Assembly: GCA_013822685.1 (NCBI GenBank)
Contig: PNKV01000002.1
Span: forward strand, 1-64,000
DNA length: 64,000 bases
Source of the DNA: Leptothrix sp. (in: b-proteobacteria)
GTDB lineage: Bacteria > Pseudomonadota > Gammaproteobacteria > Burkholderiales > Burkholderiaceae_C
Reading direction: 5' to 3'
In this document: positions 1-8,261 of the stretch, piece after piece
Position numbering within the stretch: position 1 is the stretch's first letter
Layout: the number at the start of each line of letters is the position of its first letter
Made by a program: the position numbers and the translations under genes
Notes under the pieces: model-generated
What the model was told of the DNA's origin: nothing
The model's input: only the letters and a program-made list of their open reading frames with translations
The model's database searches: none

Positions 1-1640
1 GCAAACGCTGACGGCCAGCAACAACATTGGCGACATCGACGGCCTGGGCGCCATCACCTACCACTGGTACCGTGGTGGCGTGGACACCGGCTCCACGGGC
101 ACGACCTATGTGCTGAGCGAATCGGACGTGGGTGCGGTCATTACGGCGGTGGCCACCTACACCGATGCCCATGGCACCACCGAATCGGTGACCAGTGCGG
201 CCACCGCCGCCGTGGCCAACGTCAATGATGCTCCGACAGGCTCCGTGAGCATCAGCGGGACGGCCACGCAAGGTCAGACTTTGACGGCCAGCAACAACAT
301 TGGCGACATCGACGGCCTGGGCGCCATCACCTACCACTGGTACCGTGGTGGCGTGGACACCGGCTCCACTGGCACGACCTATGTGCTGTCTGAGTCTGAC
401 GTGGGTGCTGTCATCACGGCGGTGGCTGCGTACACGGACGCGCATGGCACGGGCGAATCGGTGACCAGTGCGGCCACGGCGGCGGTGGCCAATGTCAACG
501 ATGCGCCCACGGGCGCGGTGATCATCAACGGCACGGCCACGCAAGGCCAGACCTTGACGGCCAGCGACAACCTGGCGGATATCGATGGCCTGGGCGCCAT
601 CACCTACCACTGGTACCGTGGCGGCGTGGACACGGGATCGACTGGCACGACCTATATGCTGTCTGAGTCTGACGTGGGCGAGGTCATCACGGCGGTGGCC
701 ACGTACACCGATGCGCATGGCACGTCCGAATCAGTGACCAGCGCGGCCACCGCTGCAGTGGCCAACGTCAACGATGCACCAACGGGATCTGTGACTATCA
801 GCGGCACAGCCACGCAAGGCCAGACGCTGACAGCCAGCAACAGCATCGCCGACATCGACGGCCTGGGCACCATCACCTACCACTGGTACCGTGGCGGCGT
901 GGACACCGGCAGCACGGGCACCACCTACGTGCTGTCTGAATCTGACGTTGGCGCGGTCATCACGGCGGTCGCCACCTACACCGATGCCCATGGCGCACCA
1001 GAGGCCATCACCAGCGGCGCCACCACCGCTGTGGCCAACGTCAATGATCTGCCCGCCGGGGCCGTCACCATCACCGGCACGGCCGCCCAAGGTCAGACCC
1101 TGACGGCCACCAACAACCTGGCCGATGCTGATGGGCTTGGCACCATCACTTATCACTGGCTGCGCGACGGCGTGGACACCGGCAGCACGGGCAACATCTA
1201 CGTTCTGACCGAAGCGGATGTGGGCTCGGCCATCTCGGTTCAAGCCACCTACACCGATGACCGTGGTGCCAACGAAGGCGTGACCAGCGCCGCCACAGGG
1301 GCCACCGCCAATGTCAACGACAACCCGACCGGTGCGGTGACCATCAGCGGTACACCCACCCAAGGCCAGACCTTGACCGCCAGCCACAGCATGGCCGATG
1401 CCGATGGCTTGGGCTCCGTCACCTACCATTGGCTGAGCAATGGCGTGGACACGGGCCTCACAGGCACCACCTACGCCTTGTCTCAGTCCGATGTGGGCGC
1501 TCAGATCCGCGTCCTGGCCACCTACACAGACCAGCACGGAACGGCCGAGTCAATGCCCAGCGCTTCCAGCACAACTGTGGCCAATGTCAACGACGCGCCG
1601 CTGCTGGGCGCAGGCAGCATGCTCATGTCGGCCAGTCCTT
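1..1640 (+). repeat. In-frame tandem repeat array, 273-bp (91-aa) period, six units
   Basis: The motif gtggacac falls at 80, 353, 626, 899, 1172 and 1445, exactly 273 bp apart each time; bases 9-96 and 282-369 are identical by eye. Confidence 0.95.
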
Positions 1641-2701
1641 CGGTCACCATGGATACCAGCATCCTGCTGAGCACCGCCACGGACCTGGACGGCGACACCT
1701 TGACGGTGCAAGTCATGGACAGCGTGACGCATGGCCAACTGACCGTCCTCGGCGATGGCAGCCTGCACTACCAGGCGGCAGCCGGGTTCTCGGGCATGGA
1801 CCAGTTCACCTACGTGGCGTTTGACGGCCAGCTGCAAAGCGGCCTCCGAACGGTGGTGATCTCGGTGGCGAACCCGCCGGTTGAGGAGGTGATCATCGTC
1901 AATCCAGGCTCGGGGACCAGCACCCCCACCACACCGTCGACTCCCATTGATGCTGGTTCGGAGACTGACACCACAACCCCCGTCACACCGCCAACGATCG
2001 ATCCCATCCCTGACCCGGTTGTGGTGACCACCCCTGGCGCGGAGCAAGGCGCCGGTGACAACATCGGTGATCGGGGTGACCTGTCCGAGTTGCCACCCTC
2101 GGGTGCCTCAAATTCATCGAATGGTTCGTCAGGGGCGGGTGGCGCGCTGGCTCGCTATGCCAGCACCTCGTCCTTCAATGGGGCTTATCAGGGACAGAGC
2201 TTTAATTTCCGCCTGGATCTTGGGGGACTGGACCTGGCATTCAACGCGGGTCGGGCTTTCATGGCCTCGATCAGTGGCATGAAGCCCATTGAGGACGGGT
2301 CGGGTGGCCTAGGCCTGAACCTGTCCTTGAACGCCAGCTCTGACCACGGTGGCGCACACGCCGCCTCATTGAACTTCGCAGAGACGCCGGATGACCAACT
2401 GGTCAAGGTGCAGAAAGTGGCCGTGCAGACTTCGGGCGCGGTCGTCTCGGTGGGGGCTGTTTGGTGGGCCGCACGCATGTCGGGCCTGCTGGCCAGCCTG
2501 ATGATCAGCACGCCGGCCTGGCGTTCCATCGACCCCTTGCCGGTGATGGGCCTCAGCAATGGCCCCGACGGTGACGATGAGGAAGCCGATGACCCCTTGG
2601 CACCCCAAGGGGAAGGTCACATGGACGAAAAGGCGGCGGGTCTTTTCGGCGCCAAGGCATCAACCATGACCATGGCCCGCGACCTGGAGCGTATCGGCTG
2701 A
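2..2701 (+). CDS. Giant tandem-repeat surface/secreted protein, C-terminal part (5' end outside window); six 91-aa Ig/cadherin-like repeats, one cadherin-like (tandem-95 type) domain, Thr/Pro linker, hydrophobic C-terminal module
   Basis: Frame is open from base 2; repeats of type DTGSTGTTYVLSESDVGAVITAVATYTDAHG..ANVNDAPTG..GTATQGQTLTAS; then LSTATDLDGDTLTVQVMDSVTHGQLTVLGDGSLHYQAAAGFSGMDQFTY; stop TGA at 2699-2701. Confidence 0.85.
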   Translation, partial: QTLTASNNIGDIDGLGAITYHWYRGGVDTGSTGTTYVLSESDVGAVITAVATYTDAHGTTESVTSAATAAVANVNDAPTGSVSISGTATQGQTLTASNNIGDIDGLGAITYHWYRGGVDTGSTGTTYVLSESDVGAVITAVAAYTDAHGTGESVTSAATAAVANVNDAPTGAVIINGTATQGQTLTASDNLADIDGLGAITYHWYRGGVDTGSTGTTYMLSESDVGEVITAVATYTDAHGTSESVTSAATAAVANVNDAPTGSVTISGTATQGQTLTASNSIADIDGLGTITYHWYRGGVDTGSTGTTYVLSESDVGAVITAVATYTDAHGAPEAITSGATTAVANVNDLPAGAVTITGTAAQGQTLTATNNLADADGLGTITYHWLRDGVDTGSTGNIYVLTEADVGSAISVQATYTDDRGANEGVTSAATGATANVNDNPTGAVTISGTPTQGQTLTASHSMADADGLGSVTYHWLSNGVDTGLTGTTYALSQSDVGAQIRVLATYTDQHGTAESMPSASSTTVANVNDAPLLGAGSMLMSASPSVTMDTSILLSTATDLDGDTLTVQVMDSVTHGQLTVLGDGSLHYQAAAGFSGMDQFTYVAFDGQLQSGLRTVVISVANPPVEEVIIVNPGSGTSTPTTPSTPIDAGSETDTTTPVTPPTIDPIPDPVVVTTPGAEQGAGDNIGDRGDLSELPPSGASNSSNGSSGAGGALARYASTSSFNGAYQGQSFNFRLDLGGLDLAFNAGRAFMASISGMKPIEDGSGGLGLNLSLNASSDHGGAHAASLNFAETPDDQLVKVQKVAVQTSGAVVSVGAVWWAARMSGLLASLMISTPAWRSIDPLPVMGLSNGPDGDDEEADDPLAPQGEGHMDEKAAGLFGAKASTMTMARDLERIG

Positions 2702-2712
2702 CTGGCCAGGGC

Positions 2713-3567
2713 TCAGGTCCTCCAGACCCGTGGTGGGCAGGCCGCCATTTGCCAAGCCACATCACGCCAACAGGCCCGCACCTCGGTGAGCAATTGCATG
2801 GCGGGCTCCACGCGATTCGCCAGCACGCGCAGCACCACCACCTCACCGTGCGGGCTGGTGCAGCCGGCATGCGCTTTCAAGGCATGCTCATCGATCAAGG
2901 CCCGGGCACCATCCAGCAAGGCATCGCGACGCGCGCTCGGCATGGCCTGGCCGGTGGCAAACCACAGGGTGGCCATCACCCGGTGTCCCGCCCAACCCAA
3001 TGGGCTGTCCAGCAAGCGATGGTCGTTGGCCTTGACAGTGCCGCGCTCCAGCCAGACGCCAGGCAGGTCGATGCTCTGGGTGTAGTGGCCGCCGGCATGG
3101 GCCGGGTCATCGAACAGCTCGCCCGCCGCCGGCAAACCCAGGGCCAGCACGTCCCATCCCATCATCTCGGCGCCAGGCGCCAACTCGAAACGCATGCGGT
3201 TTTCGGCGCGGCAACCCCGGTAGGCGATGGTCTCCAAAGGCAGCCATTCCAGCCGCGCGCCTTCGGCCACCTTGGCAATCAATGATTGCTGCGCCAGCTC
3301 GCCAGCGCTGCGGTAAAAGCGGGTGGCCCCCGGTGTGGTGATCAGGGCATGGCTGCCCGAGGCCAGGTTGGCTTGGATCTCCAGCACGTCACCGCCTGCT
3401 ATGCCGCCTGGGGGGTGCACCAGCACGTGGTGGCAAACGGCATCGCCTTCAGGGTAAAGGCGCTGCAACACGCGCAGTGGCCCGTGGTGCAGATCGTGGG
3501 CGATGGTGCGCTGGCCATCAAGGCGGTAATCCAGGGTCAGGTGGCCAAGCCAGCTCATGGGCAACAA
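2713..3567 (-). CDS. ureD: Urease accessory protein UreD
   Basis: UreD/UreH hallmarks: HHVLVHPPGGIAGGDVLEIQ, ALITTPGATRFYRS, LEWLPLETIAYRGCRAENRMRFEL; start could also be 3558. Confidence 0.93.
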   Translation of the reverse strand: MLPMSWLGHLTLDYRLDGQRTIAHDLHHGPLRVLQRLYPEGDAVCHHVLVHPPGGIAGGDVLEIQANLASGSHALITTPGATRFYRSAGELAQQSLIAKVAEGARLEWLPLETIAYRGCRAENRMRFELAPGAEMMGWDVLALGLPAAGELFDDPAHAGGHYTQSIDLPGVWLERGTVKANDHRLLDSPLGWAGHRVMATLWFATGQAMPSARRDALLDGARALIDEHALKAHAGCTSPHGEVVVLRVLANRVEPAMQLLTEVRACWRDVAWQMAACPPRVWRT

Positions 3568-3590
3568 CTACAAAGTTCAGTGCAAGGTGC

Positions 3591-4388
3591 TCAGTGTAGT
3601 GGCCGGGCCGACTCGTGCCAGCCACTCAACACCCCCCGTGTCAGGGCAGCCAGCGCGGCGAACAGGCCAATGCCCGTCAAGGTGATCAGCACCAGCGCAG
3701 CGAACATGCGCGGAATATTGAGCTGGTAGCCCGATTGCAGGATCTGGTAGGCCAGCCCGGTGCCCGTGCCGCCGGTGCCTGCCACGAACTCGGCCACCAC
3801 CGCACCAATCAAGGACAGGCCGCCCGAGATACGCAGCCCGGCCATGAAAAAGGGCAGGGCACTTGGGATGCGCAGGCGCAGCAGCAATTGCCAGCGGCTC
3901 GCTCCCTGCAGTCTGAAGTAATCGGCCAGCCCCGGATTGATGCTGCGCAGGCCGGTGGTCGTGTTGGCGATGATCGGGAACAAGGCCACCAGCGTGGCGC
4001 ACACCACCATCGACCAGGTCGGGTCTTTCACCCAGATGATGATGAGCGGGGCAATGGCCACGATGGGCGTGACTTGCAGCAGCACCGCATAAGGAAAAAA
4101 CGCGGCCTCAATCCAGCGGCTTTGCACGAACAAAAAGGCGATCAGGGTGCCGATCAAGACCGAGGCGCCGAATGCCAGCAGGGTGATCTTCAAGGTCACC
4201 AGCAGGGCGGGGCCCAGCAGGGCCCAGTCGGCCACCAGGGTCTGGGCGATCAACCAGGGTGACGGCACCAGGTAGGCCGGCACTTCAAAGCAGGTGACAT
4301 AAGCCTGCCACATGCCCAGCAGGCATGCAGCCGCGAGCAAGGGCAGGGCCAGGCGCAGGATGGGTTCACGGCGAGAGGCGGAACTCAT
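3591..4388 (-). CDS. ABC transporter permease, NitT/TauT/SsuC type
   Basis: Hydrophobic, binding-protein-dependent permease signature (VVAEFVAGTGGTGTGLAYQIL); start ATG overlaps ATPase stop (ATGA). Confidence 0.9.
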   Translation of the reverse strand: MSSASRREPILRLALPLLAAACLLGMWQAYVTCFEVPAYLVPSPWLIAQTLVADWALLGPALLVTLKITLLAFGASVLIGTLIAFLFVQSRWIEAAFFPYAVLLQVTPIVAIAPLIIIWVKDPTWSMVVCATLVALFPIIANTTTGLRSINPGLADYFRLQGASRWQLLLRLRIPSALPFFMAGLRISGGLSLIGAVVAEFVAGTGGTGTGLAYQILQSGYQLNIPRMFAALVLITLTGIGLFAALAALTRGVLSGWHESARPLH

Positions 4389-5134
4389 GCTGCCGCCTTC
4401 GAGGCATCGCTCAGGCATTGGCGAAGGTGCCGCTCCAGCGTGTGGAAGGCCGAGCTGGCGCGCCAATCATCACCGCGCGGATAGGGCGCGCCGATGCTGA
4501 TTTCGTCCACGATGCGGCCGGGGTGCGCCGCCATGACGACCACGCGCTGCGACAGGTACACCGCTTCGCTGATCGAGTGCGTCACGAACACCACGCTCAA
4601 GCCCTGGGCCCGCCAAAGCTTCAGCAGTTCATCGTCCAGCCCTTGGCGTGTGATCTCGTCCAGCGCGCCAAACGGCTCGTCCATCAGCAAGATCTGTGGT
4701 TCGGTCACCAAGCTCCGTGCGATGGACACGCGCATCTGCATGCCGCCCGACAGCTCGCGCGGCCGTTGCCCGGCGGCACCTTGCAGCCCCACCAATGAAA
4801 GCGCACGTGCGACACGCGCATCGGCCTGCGGCCGGGGCACATGGGCCAGGTCAAGGGGCAAGCGCACATTGGCCTGCACGTTGGCCCAGGGCATCAAGGT
4901 GGCCTCCTGGAACACGAACGACAAGCGTTTGCCTTGCACGACCACGCCACCCTGCGTGGGCAACAGCAACCCCGCCACCATGCGCAGCAAGGTGCTCTTG
5001 CCGCAACCCGAGGGGCCCAGCAAGGTGACGAATTCGCCTTCAGCCACTGACAGGTTCACGGGCAGCAAGGCCTGGGTGCCATTGGGGTAGACCTGCGTGG
5101 CCCCCTGTACGTCGATCGCTGAGTGCATGCTCAA
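4385..5134 (-). CDS. ABC transporter ATP-binding protein, NitT/TauT type
   Basis: Walker A GPSGCGKST, signature LSGGMQMRVSIARSL, Walker B ILLMDEPFGALD. Confidence 0.95.
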   Translation of the reverse strand: MSMHSAIDVQGATQVYPNGTQALLPVNLSVAEGEFVTLLGPSGCGKSTLLRMVAGLLLPTQGGVVVQGKRLSFVFQEATLMPWANVQANVRLPLDLAHVPRPQADARVARALSLVGLQGAAGQRPRELSGGMQMRVSIARSLVTEPQILLMDEPFGALDEITRQGLDDELLKLWRAQGLSVVFVTHSISEAVYLSQRVVVMAAHPGRIVDEISIGAPYPRGDDWRASSAFHTLERHLRQCLSDASKAAA

Positions 5135-5152
5135 ACCGGTGCGCTTTGGGGC

Positions 5153-6145
5153 TCAGGGCATGACCTTGGCCGGGGCGATGAAATCGGTCCGGTAGGTTTG
5201 TTTGAGCGGCACCTTGGCCGGGTCCACCAGCTTGTGCTTGACCAGCATGTCATAGGTCTGCTTCATGCGCTGGTCGGTGATGATGCCGATACCCAGCTTG
5301 GCCGCGTCGCCGCCCATCACCGTGCCGGTGTCTTTCAGGGTGGCAATGCCGTAGGCCAGTTGCTCATCGGTCATGTTGGGGTTGTCTTTCTTGATCAGCG
5401 TGTTGGCGGGTGAAGGGTCACCCGTCAGGTAGCTTTTCCAACCTTCCATGGAGGCCTTGACGAAGGCCGCCACCGCCTTGGGTCGCTCTTTCAAAGTCTT
5501 GTCCATGCAGACCACGGCTGTGGCATAGGGAGGCCAACCTTCGTCGGCCAGCATGAACACGCTGGGTTTGAGCTTGCCTTCCTTCAATATGGCAAAGGGC
5601 TCAGACGCCAGGTAGCCTTGTTGCGCGATGTTCTTGTCGGCCAGAAAGGGCTGGATGTTGAAGGTGTAAGGCCGCATCTGGCTGTCGGCAAAACCGAACT
5701 TGGCTTTGAGCCAAGGCCAGTAGGTCACCATGCCGGCGCTGCCAATCAGCAAGGTGCGGCTTTTCAGCTCGGGCAACTGCTTGACGTCAGGGTGGGCGAT
5801 CAGTACCACCGGGTCTTTCTGGAAAGCGGCGGCCACGGTCACGGCCTTGATGCCTTGCTCCCACGATTGGATGGTTTGCACGTCATAGCCCATCACGCAA
5901 TCGGCCTGGCCGGCCAGCATCAATTGCATGATGTTGACCTGTGGCCCGCCCATCTTCAAAGTGACGTCCAGGCCGGCTTTGGTATACAGGCCCGTGGCCT
6001 GGGCTTGGTAGAAGCCGCCGTGTTCGGCCTGGGCATACCAGTTTGTGACGTAGACGAACTTTTCTGCGGCTTGGCTCAAAGGAGTGCACAGCAAGGCCGA
6101 AGAGGCCAGCAGGGCCAGGCTTGTGCGCTTAAATCGCTTGTTCAT
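5153..6145 (-). CDS. ABC transporter substrate-binding protein, NMT1/ThiY-like
   Basis: Signal peptide MNKRFKRTSLALLASSALLCTPLSQAA; NWYAQAEHGGFYQAQATGLYTKAGLDVTLKMGGPQVN. Confidence 0.88.
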   Translation of the reverse strand: MNKRFKRTSLALLASSALLCTPLSQAAEKFVYVTNWYAQAEHGGFYQAQATGLYTKAGLDVTLKMGGPQVNIMQLMLAGQADCVMGYDVQTIQSWEQGIKAVTVAAAFQKDPVVLIAHPDVKQLPELKSRTLLIGSAGMVTYWPWLKAKFGFADSQMRPYTFNIQPFLADKNIAQQGYLASEPFAILKEGKLKPSVFMLADEGWPPYATAVVCMDKTLKERPKAVAAFVKASMEGWKSYLTGDPSPANTLIKKDNPNMTDEQLAYGIATLKDTGTVMGGDAAKLGIGIITDQRMKQTYDMLVKHKLVDPAKVPLKQTYRTDFIAPAKVMP

Positions 6146-6209
6146 GGGGCATCCATCGTGTGTTGCGAGGTGGGTGGGGCCATGTGCAAGTATCGCGCAC
6201 GAGTGGGCA

Positions 6210-7127
6210 TCAAGGCGTTGCAGCGTGCCGAAGGCTGGATTGCGCATACCGGCCCAGCGCTTCGCTCAGAAAGCGGAACAAGCCCATCACCCGTTTGTTG
6301 GATTTCAAGCCAGAGTGGGTCACCAGCCACATGTCCAGGCTGAACACCATCACCTCAGGCAGCACCGGCACCAAGGCTGGGTCCCGCCGGGCCACGCCCA
6401 TCTGGCAGCCGCCGATGCCCATGCCGGCCCGCAAGGCGGCCAGCTGCGCCAGATCGCTGTCAGTGCGAAAGGCAAAATCATCCCGTGATACCGGCAGCCC
6501 GATCTGCTGCGCCAGCGCTGCGATGGTGGGATCCCGGTCTGCGCCGATCAGGGTGTGGTGGCGAAGCTCCGGCAGGCTTTTGGGCAGGCCATGGGCTTTC
6601 ACGTAGCGCTGGTGGGCATACATGCCGATGTCGACCCGGCCAAGGCGCTTGGCCAGCAAGGCTTGTTGGATGGGGCGGATCATGCGCACCGCGATGTCCG
6701 CCTCGCGCTTGAGCAGGTCTTCGCTTTTGTTGGTCAGCACCAATTCGATGGTGACTTGCGGGTGTTGCTCACGGTACTGGGTCAGCAGTGCAGGCAGCAC
6801 TTCTCCGCCCATGATCTGGCTGGCGGTGATGCGCACGGTGCCGCACTCTTCTTCCTTCCCACCCGAGGCCACGCGCGCCGCCTGCTGAACGGCGGCAGCC
6901 ATGGTTTCGACCGCCTCCAACAACTCGGTGGCCACGGGGGTGGGCGAGAGCCCCGCTTGGGCCCGGATGAACAAGGTCACGCCCAGGGCTTGCTCCAAGG
7001 CATCCATGTGGCGGCCAATGCTGGGTTGGGTCATGCCCAAGACGCGGGCCGCGGCCGACAAGCTGCCTTCGCGCATCACCGCCAGAAATGATCGGTACAA
7101 GCTCCAGTCAATGTGTTTTCCATCCAT
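6210..7127 (-). CDS. LysR-family transcriptional regulator
   Basis: N-terminal HTH (YRSFLAVMREGSLSAAARVLGMTQPSIGRHMDALEQALGVTLFIR) plus LysR substrate domain. Confidence 0.92.
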   Translation of the reverse strand: MDGKHIDWSLYRSFLAVMREGSLSAAARVLGMTQPSIGRHMDALEQALGVTLFIRAQAGLSPTPVATELLEAVETMAAAVQQAARVASGGKEEECGTVRITASQIMGGEVLPALLTQYREQHPQVTIELVLTNKSEDLLKREADIAVRMIRPIQQALLAKRLGRVDIGMYAHQRYVKAHGLPKSLPELRHHTLIGADRDPTIAALAQQIGLPVSRDDFAFRTDSDLAQLAALRAGMGIGGCQMGVARRDPALVPVLPEVMVFSLDMWLVTHSGLKSNKRVMGLFRFLSEALGRYAQSSLRHAATP

Positions 7128-7223
7128 GCAAAAATGTATATCAGATCAACGAAGATGGCTAATTTACGTTTGGCATCGCGCTGCCTACGATCTCGATCAT
7201 CCCAACCACCAACAGGTACTCAG

Positions 7224-8261
7224 ATGATGCAAACAGTTTTGGTGATTGGCGCCACGGGTGGCCTTGGCGGCGCAGTGGCTCAGGCTTTTTTAGCCCATGG
7301 TTGGCGGGTGCGTGGCCTGGCCCGCCATCCACCTTCGGTCGCACAGTTGCGGCCCGCACAAGCCGCATTGGCTGGCGTTGAATGGCGGGTCGGGGATGCC
7401 ATGAACGAAGCTGACGTAGTCATGGCGGCCCAGGGCGTTGATTGCATTTTCCACGGTGCGAACCCACCCCGGTACACGCGTTGGCGAGAGCTGGCTTTGC
7501 CCATGCTTGCCCATTCGATCGAGGCGGCCCGATGCAGCGGTGCGCGATTGATTTTTCCCGGCAACGTCTATAACTTCGGGCCCGACGCTTGGCCTTTGGT
7601 CGATGAAGGTTCCCCTCAGCATCCCAAAACGCGCAAAGGTGCTGTGCGGGTGGAGATGGAGGAGATGCTGCAGCAAGCAGCGCAGACGCATGGGGTTCGT
7701 TCAGTGGTGGTGCGGGCGGGCGACTTCTTTGGTGGCCACGCGCCCAGCTCTTGGTTCTCTACCTTGATGGTCAAGCCAAACCGCCCATTGCGCTCGGTGA
7801 CCTTTCCCGGTGGTGCCGACGTGGGCCACGCCTGGGCCTACCTGCCCGACCTGGCCTTGGCCATCGTGCGCCTGGCTCAGGTGCAATCCACTTTGCCCGC
7901 TTTCGACACCTTCAACTTTGCCGGGCATTGGACGCCACGCGGCATGGAGATGCCTGAGTCAATCCGCCGGGTTTCTGGCAACCCCAGCTTGCCGATCAAG
8001 AGCGTGCCCTGGTGGCTGATCTACCTGGCCTCACCCTGGGTGCCTTTGTTGCGCGAGATCATGGAAATGCGCTATTTGTGGCAAGTGCCTTTGCGCCTGG
8101 ATAACCGCAAGTTGTGCTCAGTGATTGGCGAGGAGCCCCACACGCCTCTGGACGAGGCCGTGCGTCAAAGCTTGTCGGAGCTGGGCTGCTTGCCTGCGGC
8201 GTCGATGTTCAGCAATGAGTCCAGCATATCCAGCGTGAGCTTCAAGTCCAGGGGCTTGTGA
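7224..8261 (+). CDS. NAD-dependent epimerase/dehydratase (atypical SDR)
   Basis: N-terminal Rossmann motif VIGATGGLGGAVAQAFLAHGWRVRGLAR; NVYNFGP; start ATG 7224. Confidence 0.85.
   Translation: MMQTVLVIGATGGLGGAVAQAFLAHGWRVRGLARHPPSVAQLRPAQAALAGVEWRVGDAMNEADVVMAAQGVDCIFHGANPPRYTRWRELALPMLAHSIEAARCSGARLIFPGNVYNFGPDAWPLVDEGSPQHPKTRKGAVRVEMEEMLQQAAQTHGVRSVVVRAGDFFGGHAPSSWFSTLMVKPNRPLRSVTFPGGADVGHAWAYLPDLALAIVRLAQVQSTLPAFDTFNFAGHWTPRGMEMPESIRRVSGNPSLPIKSVPWWLIYLASPWVPLLREIMEMRYLWQVPLRLDNRKLCSVIGEEPHTPLDEAVRQSLSELGCLPAASMFSNESSISSVSFKSRGL

Noticed and set aside
379-1537. Repeated minus-strand ORFs inside the repeat array
   Set aside because: They recur only because the DNA is a 273-bp tandem repeat; the sense frame is continuous and protein-like.
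1-1640. Regularly spaced repeats considered as a CRISPR or intergenic repeat array
   Set aside because: Period is 273 bp, no spacers, and the repeats are in-frame protein-coding.
1-2701. Repeat protein considered as a type I-secreted RTX adhesin
   Set aside because: No GGxGxDxxx repeats or typical T1SS C-terminus seen in the part within the window.
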